6,124 bases of DNA, from contig JAJYVN010000185.1 of assembly GCA_021791995.1 (NCBI GenBank), forward strand, positions 1-6,124, in the 5' to 3' direction. This DNA is from Bacillota bacterium (GTDB lineage: Bacteria > Bacillota > Sulfobacillia > RBS10-35 > JAJYVN01). The notes under the pieces are model-generated. The model was not told the origin of the DNA. It worked only from the letters and a program-made list of their open reading frames with translations, and did no database searches. Every line of letters starts with the position of its first letter. The first letter of the stretch is position 1. This document shows, one piece after another, positions 1 to 5,826 of this stretch. The translations under genes and the position numbers were made by a program.

Positions 1-54
1 ACGCTTGTCGTTGCGACGGACGTTGGCACCTTTGGCTTCCGCTATAGCGGCTGA
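1..54 (+). CDS. C-terminal tail of an upstream gene (partial)
   Basis: Frame 1 is open from the window edge to a TGA at 52-54 and reads TLVVATDVGTFGFRYSG, which looks like an alternating hydrophobic beta-strand end of a globular protein. Codon third positions are mostly G or C, as in the genes downstream, which favours real coding sequence. Only 17 residues are visible, so no family can be named. The other two forward frames give Arg-rich or quickly interrupted peptides. If real, this gene ends about 305 bases before the glpD start. It could still be a chance open stretch. Confidence 0.4.
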   Translation, partial: TLVVATDVGTFGFRYSG

Positions 55-70
55 GCGGAAGAGCCGCTCG

Positions 71-203
71 CATGGGGTGCAGCGTGCGGGAAAACGCAGG
101 TACCCCGTAGGGTAGGTGGGTCTGATCGGAACGGTAGCAGAGGAGCAACCGCCGCTCGTTCCCTGCCAACGGTGTTCGCTCGGTGCAGAGCTGCCACGGT
201 ATG
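71..203 (+). ncRNA. Possible rod-shaped structured RNA or leader element
   Basis: The two halves are partly complementary over their whole length. Pairs I can trace by eye: 71-74 with 200-203, 77-78 with 196-197, 79-83 with 190-194, 85-88 with 184-187, 96-97 with 178-179, 102-104 with 171-173, 107-108 with 169-170, 110-112 with 161-163, and 115-119 with 149-153. The tip folds as 121-124 with 138-141 and 125-128 with 132-135, closing a GAA loop. Internal loops and a few G-U pairs interrupt the rod. GC-rich DNA folds easily, so this may be chance. The strand is assigned only because the flanking genes run forward. It matches no RNA family that I can confirm. Confidence 0.2.
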
Positions 204-348
204 GGTGCGGCGGGGCCGCGCCCTCCCTTCCGCATGTTAGGAGGGAGATGCAATTCCCGATCGGCGCCACGTTGAGTCGGCCATCGCAAAAGGAGGTCGC
301 CTCCGCCTTCCACAAGGGCTTCCCCAGAGCATGGCGAAACACGCGCGG

Positions 349-353
349 GGAGG
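349..353 (+). promoter_or_regulatory. Ribosome binding site of glpD
   Basis: GGAGG lies six bases before the GTG at 360, within a G-rich run (347-356). This spacing is normal and favours 360 over the in-frame GTG codons at 366 and 378. The run is so G-rich that the exact pairing register is uncertain. Confidence 0.55.
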
Positions 354-359
354 GGGCGT

Positions 360-1964
360 GTGCCCGTGAGCCTTGCGGTGTCCAAGAGGAGAAGGGCGCT
401 CTCCGATCTTGAGGGCCGTGTGTTCGATCTGGTCGTGGTGGGCGGCGGATCGGTTGGAGCGGGAATTGCCTGTGAGGCGGCCGCTCGAGGGCTGGATGTG
501 GCGTTGCTCGAGCGGCGCGACTTTGGTAGTGGCACCTCGAGCCGCTCGACCAAGCTGATCCATGGCGGCGTGCGCTACCTGGAAAAGGCGGTAATGCGCC
601 TGGACCGGGCGGAGTTTCATCTGGTGACCGAGGCCCTTGCCGAGCGTGCCGCGTTTTTTCGTACCGCTCCCTTTTTGGCAAAGCGTCTCGCGGTCCTCAC
701 CCCGACCTACACCCGCTCTGCTCACCTCTATTATAGTCTTGGCCTGCGTTTCTATGATTTGCTCTCGGGCCGTGGGTCTCTCGGCCGCACGCGTTCCCTG
801 GACCGGACTGCGACGTTGGCCTTGGTGCCGCAGCTGCGTGACGAGGAGCTGGTTGGGGGAGTGCTGTATCACGATGGCCAGTTCGATGACGCGCGGATGA
901 ACGTCCTGCTGGTGTGCACGGCGGTCTCCATCGGGGCGGTGGCTGCCAATCGGGTGGAGGTCACTGGACTGGTCAAGGAAAAAGGCCGATTGGTGGGGGT
1001 CGAAGCAGAGGATCGTCTAGGTGGGGGAACGTTCATGGTCCGAGGCAAGACGGTGATCAACGCCTGCGGCCCGTTTTCGGACGTCCTACGGACCTTGGAC
1101 GAACCGGACGCCTCGCCCATCGTTCGGACCAGTTCCGGCGTGCATCTGGTGCTCGACAGGGGCATCTGCCCTCGCGACACGGGGATCCTGATTCCCAAGA
1201 CGGAGGACGGAAGGGTGGTCTTCATTCTCCCCTGGATGGGGCGTACCCTAGTTGGGACCACCGACGAGCCTGCGGTTCCAACTGACAACCCGGTCGTTGG
1301 GAACGCAGAAGAGGCATACCTCCTCCGCTACGTGCGTCAATATCTCTCGGTTGCAGTTGGGCCTTCCGACGTTCGCTCGGCATGGAGCGGTCTCCGCCCG
1401 TTGGTACGGAATCCACGGGCACGGAGAACAGCGGAGTTGGCACGGACCCATGTCATTCTGCGCAGCCGATCCGGTCTGGTCTCGGTGGTCGGGGGCAAGT
1501 GGACGACGTATCGGCGGATCGCGGCGGAAGTGGTCGGTGCCGTTTCGGGAGCGCGGCCGAAGGCCGTGAGCCCGCCCGTCCTTGGTGCGCGTGGCTGGAG
1601 CGAACAGTCGATGGAACGTTTGGAGACAGGATGCCATTTGGTGCCAGAGGTGGCTGCGCACCTGGATCAGAGTTACGGCACGCGCGCGGAGGCGGTTGCG
1701 GCCCTGGATGTGGGCGGGGAACGCCTCGTTCCAAGTGAGCCCTTCCTCGCGGCCGAAGTACGCTGGGCGGTACGCGAAGAGTTTGCCCTCAGTGTGATGG
1801 ATGTGCTGTCCCGGCGCATGCGGATCGCGTTCCTCGATCGCCCGCTGGCCCGCCGGTGTGTTCCACGGGTCGCCGCGATTCTTGGCGAGGAACTGGAGTT
1901 GTCCCCTGAGGCGGTACAGAACGAGGTCAACGATGCCCGTCGCGCCTTGGACAGCAACATTTGA
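360..1964 (+). CDS. glpD: FAD-dependent glycerol-3-phosphate dehydrogenase
   Basis: Oxidises sn-glycerol-3-phosphate to dihydroxyacetone phosphate and passes electrons through FAD, in this family normally to the membrane quinone pool, linking glycerol and lipid breakdown to glycolysis and respiration. The 534-residue product has the usual family length. Residues 22-51 form the N-terminal FAD-binding fold, with Gly28-Gly29-Gly30 and Gly33 of the dinucleotide motif and acidic Glu51 ending the second strand. The family signature GTSSRSTKLIHGGVRYLE spans 58-75. WSGLRPLV (342-349) and the FAD-contacting VVGGKWTTYR (376-385) follow. Residues about 400-525 match the helical C-terminal domain, including the segment MDVLSRRMRIAFLD. 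There is no signal peptide, as expected for a peripheral protein on the cytoplasmic face. The GTG start is chosen from the GGAGG at 349-353. No glpK, glpF or glpR is visible, and a likely terminator follows, so it may be transcribed alone. Confidence 0.96.
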   Translation: MPVSLAVSKRRRALSDLEGRVFDLVVVGGGSVGAGIACEAAARGLDVALLERRDFGSGTSSRSTKLIHGGVRYLEKAVMRLDRAEFHLVTEALAERAAFFRTAPFLAKRLAVLTPTYTRSAHLYYSLGLRFYDLLSGRGSLGRTRSLDRTATLALVPQLRDEELVGGVLYHDGQFDDARMNVLLVCTAVSIGAVAANRVEVTGLVKEKGRLVGVEAEDRLGGGTFMVRGKTVINACGPFSDVLRTLDEPDASPIVRTSSGVHLVLDRGICPRDTGILIPKTEDGRVVFILPWMGRTLVGTTDEPAVPTDNPVVGNAEEAYLLRYVRQYLSVAVGPSDVRSAWSGLRPLVRNPRARRTAELARTHVILRSRSGLVSVVGGKWTTYRRIAAEVVGAVSGARPKAVSPPVLGARGWSEQSMERLETGCHLVPEVAAHLDQSYGTRAEAVAALDVGGERLVPSEPFLAAEVRWAVREEFALSVMDVLSRRMRIAFLDRPLARRCVPRVAAILGEELELSPEAVQNEVNDARRALDSNI

Positions 1965-2003
1965 AGGACGCGCGTTGTGATAGCGGCAGGACCTCCAAGC
2001 GGA

Positions 2004-2032
2004 CACACGGAATAGCGGCCGTGGTGGTTTTT
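2004..2032 (+). terminator. Probable intrinsic terminator after glpD
   Basis: CACACGG (2004-2010) pairs with CCGTG (2019-2023) and TG (2025-2026), leaving one bulged G at 2024 and an eight-base loop. It is followed by G and then five T (2028-2032). It lies 40 bases past the glpD stop and before the GH76 gene, where transcription would be expected to end. The stem is short and the T-run is modest, so efficiency could be partial. Confidence 0.45.
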
Positions 2033-2113
2033 GTGCGGGCGGTGCCCTGCGCATGGCCTCTGTTGCGCTTCGGTGCCGGTGCCCGGTCCGTGGTTGTGGC
2101 AGGTTGAAGTGGC

Positions 2114-2118
2114 AGGAG
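2114..2118 (+). promoter_or_regulatory. Ribosome binding site of the GH76 gene
   Basis: AGGAG lies eight bases before the ATG at 2127. This decides the start. The in-frame GTG at 2031 would put 32 Cys-, Pro- and Trp-containing residues ahead of a good export signal, and the GTG at 2118 would overlap the site itself. Confidence 0.7.
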
Positions 2119-2126
2119 TGAGAACG

Positions 2127-2198
2127 ATGCTGCGGCGGCTGAGTCTGGTGTTGGGGGCCCTTGTGCTACTGGTTTGTGGCTGTGGCCGAATCCACGCC
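2127..2198 (+). other. Export signal sequence of the GH76 protein
   Basis: These codons cover residues 1-24: a basic start (Arg3, Arg4), a Leu/Val core, and then VCGC followed by GRIHA. The lipobox consensus is Leu-Ala/Ser-Gly/Ala-Cys. Here Gly18 precedes Cys19 correctly, but position -2 is Cys, which is unusual. Export is well supported; lipid anchoring versus ordinary cleavage is open. Confidence 0.7.
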
Positions 2199-3254
2199 CT
2201 TACCCCTGCTTCCAAGGCCATCGCGGCTGCAGACAGCTTGCAATCGGCCTTTTACAGCGGCAACGGAATGTGGAATGGCGCGGGGTACTGGGACCGCGCG
2301 GAGGCGCTCGGTGTCATCTTGGATGCCTACCAACTGACACATCAACCGAAGTGGCTCACGGTGATCCAGCAGGTCTACGTCGCAAACCAGCAGGACCATA
2401 CACCCGGCGATTACATTAGTTCGTACATGGATGATGAGCAGTGGTGGGCTCTCGACTGGGTGCGGGCCTGGGACCTCACCGGAAATATCGCCTACCTGAA
2501 CTCGGCCAAGGCCGTCTTCACCAACGTCACCGAGAACTGGGGCGATGGTTGTGGTGGAGGGGTTTGGTGGAACGATTCGCATACGTACAAGAACGCGATT
2601 CCCAATGAGCTGTTCCTCCTTTTGGCGACCCAACTCTATGAGCGCACCCCGGGTGGAACGACGTATTTGAATTGGGCCAAGGAAGAGGCCAACTGGTTCA
2701 TCCAGAGCGGCATGATCAACTCCGAAGGGCTTGTCAATGACGGATTAACGAGTAGCTGCACGAACAATAACGCGACGACCTGGACCTACAACCAGGGAGT
2801 CATCCTGGCCGGCATGACGCAGCTCTACCAACTCACAGCTGACAAACTCTATCTCACAACGGCAGAAACAATTGCGAATGCCACGATCAAGCATCTGGTA
2901 GGACCGGGCGATGTGCTCTACGAGCCGTGCGAGGCAACGAATCATTGCGATAGTGACCAGTACCAATTCAAGGGGATCTTCATTCGCTATCTGTGGTGGA
3001 TGTACAACGTGGATCCCAACCCAACGTACAAGGCGTTCCTTGAGACGAATTTGAATGCGATTTGGACGAAAGATCGCACGACGGGCGACCTCTTCGGCCT
3101 GTTCTGGGATGGTCCGGCGCCCGTCCCGATCGCGGTGACGGTGGGCGAGGACACGGCGGCGGCCGCCGCCCTGACCTCGACGGCGATTGTGCTCCCGAGC
3201 AGGCCGCGCATCGGTCCTGCGGCATCGAGCGCACAGGGGGGCGAACGGGGTTGA
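2127..3254 (+). CDS. Secreted GH76 family glycosidase (endo-alpha-1,6-mannanase type)
   Basis: Family GH76 enzymes cut alpha-1,6-linked mannan inside the chain and fold as an (alpha/alpha)6 barrel. The 375-residue product starts with Arg3-Arg4 and a hydrophobic core (5-16), then VCGC, so it may be a lipoprotein acylated at Cys19. Cleavage after IHA (22-24) by signal peptidase I is the alternative. Family landmarks: YMDDEQWW (100-107) with the catalytic pair Asp102-Asp103, CGGGVWWND (142-150) followed by KNAIPNE, WTYNQG (219-224), YQFKGIFIRYLWW (279-291), and FGLFWDGP (323-330) near the end. Cysteines 142, 211, 268 and 274 suit an oxidising compartment. About 20 Pro/Ser/Gly-rich residues extend past the last recognisable helix, over the GH35 upstream region. 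G+C drops to about 52% in 2701-2880, unlike its neighbours, which may mean acquisition by transfer. The gene is coupled to GH35 downstream. The family assignment is firm; the exact substrate is not. Confidence 0.88.
   Translation: MLRRLSLVLGALVLLVCGCGRIHALTPASKAIAAADSLQSAFYSGNGMWNGAGYWDRAEALGVILDAYQLTHQPKWLTVIQQVYVANQQDHTPGDYISSYMDDEQWWALDWVRAWDLTGNIAYLNSAKAVFTNVTENWGDGCGGGVWWNDSHTYKNAIPNELFLLLATQLYERTPGGTTYLNWAKEEANWFIQSGMINSEGLVNDGLTSSCTNNNATTWTYNQGVILAGMTQLYQLTADKLYLTTAETIANATIKHLVGPGDVLYEPCEATNHCDSDQYQFKGIFIRYLWWMYNVDPNPTYKAFLETNLNAIWTKDRTTGDLFGLFWDGPAPVPIAVTVGEDTAAAAALTSTAIVLPSRPRIGPAASSAQGGERG
3235..3241 (+). promoter_or_regulatory. Ribosome binding site of the GH35 gene
   Basis: AGGGGGG lies nine bases before the TTG at 3251, inside the end of the GH76 gene. 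Although G-rich rather than a perfect AGGAGG, it is well placed. With the three-base overlap between the genes, it supports translation re-initiation by ribosomes finishing GH76. Confidence 0.5.
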
Positions 3255-5785
3255 TTCAGTTTGATGAGCGCAGCCTGATCGTTGGAGGAAAACGCGTTCA
3301 GCTGGTTTCGGGCGCGTTTCACTACTTTCGCGTTCCGCACGAGCAATGGGCGGACCGATTGGAGAAGTCGCGCCGCGGTGGGCTGAACATGATCGAGACG
3401 GTGGTGCCGTGGAACGTGCACGAGGATCGCGAGGGCACGTTCGACTTCCACGGGGATTATGACCTCGAGGGGTTTCTCGAACTCTGCCACGCGATGGGCC
3501 TGTACACCTTTGTGCGGCCGAGCCCGTACATCTGTGCGGAGTGGGACAACGGGGGGCTGCCGGCTTGGCTGGTGTGCAAACGGGGTATTGCCTATCGGCG
3601 CTCCAATCCCGTGTTTCTGGAGTATTTGACGCGGTGGTACGACGAGCTGATTCCGCGCATTGCGGCGCAGCAGTGGACTTGCGGCGGCAGCGTGGTGTTG
3701 GTGCAGATCGAGAACGAGTATGCGTACTTCGGTGACGCGCAGGAACGTTCGTACATGGAGTTTCAGCGCGACGCGCTTCTGCAGCGCGGTATCGATGTGC
3801 CGTTGACGACCTGTGACTGGCCGGGGAAGGGCATGCACCTGCCCGGGCTGATCGAAGGCGGTAACTGCGGTTCGGACTTCGCGGATGCGGTGGCTCGGCT
3901 ACGCCGAGCCCAGCCCGGCGTTTTTGCCTTCATCTCCGAGCTGTGGCTGGCGTGGTTCGATTCGTGGGGAGGATCGCACCACAGCCGTCCCGGCAGTGAG
4001 GTGGCGCAGGCTCTCAAAGAGGTGCTCTCAGTCGGTGGGCACTACAACTTCTACATGTGGGCGGGGGGAACCAACCCCGGCTACACTGCTGGGCGCACGC
4101 GCGGTACGGAGTGGGGCTCCTTTATCACAACCAGTTACGACTACGATGCTCCTATCGCGGAGACAGGGGCGTTGACGCCGAAGTTCTACGAGTGCCGTTT
4201 GGTGAACGGTTTGGCGACTACGTGTGCGGAGGTCTTTGCCGGGTCTCAGGAGGTCACATCCGACTGGGTTTCATCCGACGCGGACGTGCAGCTTACGGCA
4301 CGACAGGGAAGCCGGGGGACAGCGCTGTTTCTGCGCAACGCCTCGGCGGAAGAGCGGTGTGTGCATCTGGTCCGTGGGGATCGGCGCTTTCCTACCGACT
4401 TCGATTGGAGCCTCGGACCCGGTGCGACCGTCATCCTCTTGGCAGATTTCCGCTTGACCGATGACACCGTCATCGCTCTCTGCAGCGCCGAGGTGCTGGC
4501 GCTCTCTGGTACCCGTCTCTTGGTGTATGGGGAGGCGGGGCAGCGTTGCGAGGTGTGGACGAGCGACCGGGGGATGACCGCTTGCTTTCCCGAGGATACC
4601 TCAGCCCTGGTGCAGGAGGTGGGGAGTGGGGCGATTGTCCTCCTCAACCGGGCTACGGCAGAGGTCACCTGGGTGGAGGGGGAGCATTGGCATACAGACC
4701 CGAACTACGGTGTCCGTGCCGCTCGCTCGGATCTGCCGACCTTGCACTGGCAAAGCGCGGATGTTCTGGAGGTGCAAAGGGATCGCACGGGGGCAGAGAG
4801 CCCCGTGCTCTGCTCATTGGAACGGTTCGGGGTCTTGCATGGCTATGGCTGGTACCGGACCCGCTTTGCGCATCCCGGTGGGACGACGGCCCTGGTGTTG
4901 ACCGAGGTCCATGATCGCGCCACCGTATTCGTCAACGGCCGTCGGCAGGGGGTGATTGGGTCCTTCGCGGGGTTCAGTTGGTTACCGATCCAGACACGGC
5001 CAGGCATCAACGAGCTATGGATTCTGGCGGATCCACTCGGTCGCTATACCTTCACCGCTCGACTCGGCGAGTGGAAGGGCCTTGGCGGTTCCGCGTACAT
5101 CGGAGGCCAGGCGGAGGATCTGCCTGGGTGGTCGGTGCGGGGAGACCGATTGGAACTCCCGCTCGACTGGGGGGCGGGTACGGGGCTTTTGGTGCGCCTT
5201 TGGGGTCTTGCCGATCGGCCGCAGCGTGTCGGTATCGATGGGCACATCGTCCATACTCACCGTTCGAGCAGTGATGACGACGACTGGGTGGAGATCGACC
5301 TGACCTCGTGGCTGCGACCCGGTGGCAATCGACTCTGGGTGGATGGAGCCACTGCATTTCCACCGCATGTGCGGGCGGTTCGCTTCCAGACCGCGGGCGA
5401 GTTGGCCGGTCCATGGTGGGTGACAGGGGGTGTCGTTGGTGAGCAGGGCGGCGTTACCATCGACCCAACGGTCTTCGATGCGCTCCCCTGGGCACCCGCG
5501 TCGTCGGAAGCCACGGGTGTCCCGACGCTCCATCGGGCCACGTTTGACCTTTCCCTTGCGGATGCTGCGGTGTCCCCCCAACTCCGCATGGCGGGGCTTT
5601 CCAAGGGTGTGGTCTGGCTCAATGGTCATAACCTTGGCCGTTTCTGGGAGATAGGTCCCCAGAAGGCCTTGGTCATTCCAAGGCCTTGGCTCACCGAGCA
5701 CAACACGCTCGTTGTGTTTGACGAGGACGGGCGTTCGCCGCACGAGGTTCGGCTCATTCAGCGCGAGGGTTTTGTGAGCGCGTAG
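3251..5785 (+). CDS. GH35 beta-galactosidase
   Basis: GH35 enzymes release terminal beta-linked galactose with retention of configuration. The 844-residue product, with no signal peptide, is probably cytoplasmic. The catalytic barrel covers about residues 3-320: SGAFHYFRVP (20-29), the GLNMIETVVPWNVHE stretch ending at Glu58, RPSPYICAEWDNGGLPAWL (89-107), acid/base Glu156 in QIENEY (152-157), and probable nucleophile Glu230 in SELWLAWFDSWGG. Then come YMWAGGTNPGYTAG (268-281) and TSYDYDAPIAETG (294-306). After a beta-rich linker, WYRTRF through VNGRRQG (about 534-568) resembles a jelly-roll domain. The last part (783-844) carries the usual GH35 ending, WLNGHNLGRFWEIGPQ. The TTG start is chosen because the family homology begins there and it overlaps the GH76 stop as TTGA. 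The frame stays open upstream to 3062, but those 63 residues look like a shadow of GH76. The length suits large bacterial GH35 enzymes. Activity on beta-galactofuranose or another sugar cannot be excluded. Confidence 0.93.
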   Translation: MIQFDERSLIVGGKRVQLVSGAFHYFRVPHEQWADRLEKSRRGGLNMIETVVPWNVHEDREGTFDFHGDYDLEGFLELCHAMGLYTFVRPSPYICAEWDNGGLPAWLVCKRGIAYRRSNPVFLEYLTRWYDELIPRIAAQQWTCGGSVVLVQIENEYAYFGDAQERSYMEFQRDALLQRGIDVPLTTCDWPGKGMHLPGLIEGGNCGSDFADAVARLRRAQPGVFAFISELWLAWFDSWGGSHHSRPGSEVAQALKEVLSVGGHYNFYMWAGGTNPGYTAGRTRGTEWGSFITTSYDYDAPIAETGALTPKFYECRLVNGLATTCAEVFAGSQEVTSDWVSSDADVQLTARQGSRGTALFLRNASAEERCVHLVRGDRRFPTDFDWSLGPGATVILLADFRLTDDTVIALCSAEVLALSGTRLLVYGEAGQRCEVWTSDRGMTACFPEDTSALVQEVGSGAIVLLNRATAEVTWVEGEHWHTDPNYGVRAARSDLPTLHWQSADVLEVQRDRTGAESPVLCSLERFGVLHGYGWYRTRFAHPGGTTALVLTEVHDRATVFVNGRRQGVIGSFAGFSWLPIQTRPGINELWILADPLGRYTFTARLGEWKGLGGSAYIGGQAEDLPGWSVRGDRLELPLDWGAGTGLLVRLWGLADRPQRVGIDGHIVHTHRSSSDDDDWVEIDLTSWLRPGGNRLWVDGATAFPPHVRAVRFQTAGELAGPWWVTGGVVGEQGGVTIDPTVFDALPWAPASSEATGVPTLHRATFDLSLADAAVSPQLRMAGLSKGVVWLNGHNLGRFWEIGPQKALVIPRPWLTEHNTLVVFDEDGRSPHEVRLIQREGFVSA
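5663..5687. repeat. Perfect 10-bp inverted repeat inside the GH35 gene
   Basis: AAGGCCTTGG (5663-5672) and CCAAGGCCTT (5678-5687) are exact reverse complements around a five-base loop, TCATT. Each arm also contains the palindrome AAGGCCTT, so AAGGCCTTGG recurs as a direct repeat at 5680-5689. It encodes part of QKALVIPRPWL near the C-terminus, about 100 bases before the stop. No T-run follows. It may be a coincidence of codon choice or an RNA element near the transcript end. Confidence 0.6.
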
Positions 5786-5787
5786 AT

Positions 5788-5822
5788 ACGGTGTCCGGTG
5801 GTGATGCACCGCCGGTCACCGT
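5788..5822. terminator. Hairpin between convergent genes, possible bidirectional terminator
   Basis: Bases 5788-5803 pair with 5807-5822 around a three-base loop (ATG): 14 Watson-Crick pairs, one T-T mismatch (5794/5816) and one T-G (5799/5811). It starts three bases after the GH35 stop and ends five bases before the DUF302 stop, filling almost the whole 41-base gap. No T-run follows on either strand, so it is not a textbook intrinsic terminator. It could still pause polymerase or protect both 3' ends from exonucleases. Confidence 0.5.
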
Positions 5823-5826
5823 GCCC

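Larger units (their letters stand above)
55..359. other. Structured non-coding region upstream of glpD
   Basis: I find no convincing protein gene in these 305 bases. The stretch is rich in potential RNA hairpins: 46-52 with 62-68 (overlapping the upstream stop), a long interrupted fold about 71-203, 207-210 with 216-219, 223-230 with 240-247, and 292-296 with 300-304. None of them is followed by a T-run, so none is a standard intrinsic terminator. Two Shine-Dalgarno-like AGGAGG sequences (239-244 and 291-296) lie inside the last two hairpins rather than at the glpD start. I could not identify a sigma-70 promoter with confidence. The region probably contains the glpD promoter and 5' leader, but that is inferred from position only. 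Confidence 0.5.

Noticed and set aside
74..130. GGGGTGC followed later by CTGATC, as in TPP riboswitches
   Set aside because: The CTGAGA core and the GGATAATGCC-like part are absent, and glpD is not a thiamine gene.
115..153. Resemblance to the SRP (4.5S) RNA tip: a GGAA followed by AGCAG
   Set aside because: The 5' loop bases differ from the near-invariant SRP sequence (TCTGA instead of TCAGG), one stem base is missing before GGAA, and the loop bases here form ordinary pairs instead. I could not run a covariance search, so I leave it as unproven similarity.
331..369. 12-codon frame MAKHARGGGVCP overlapping the glpD start
   Set aside because: No ribosome binding site at a normal distance and no recognisable leader-peptide features.
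2031..2126. Earlier GTG start for the GH76 protein at 2031
   Set aside because: It would bury the signal peptide behind 32 residues and overlap the putative terminator T-run, while AGGAG is well placed for the ATG at 2127.
3155..3170. Perfect 16-base palindrome of GGC and GCC units
   Set aside because: It falls in a run of alanine codons in the GH76 gene and is explained by GCG/GCC codon choice.
2987..3838. Long reverse-strand open frame opposite GH76 and GH35
   Set aside because: It lies antisense to two firmly identified genes. Long antisense frames are common in high-GC DNA, and the translation shows no family features. The same applies to reverse frames at 237-872, 1248-2054 and 5015-5809.
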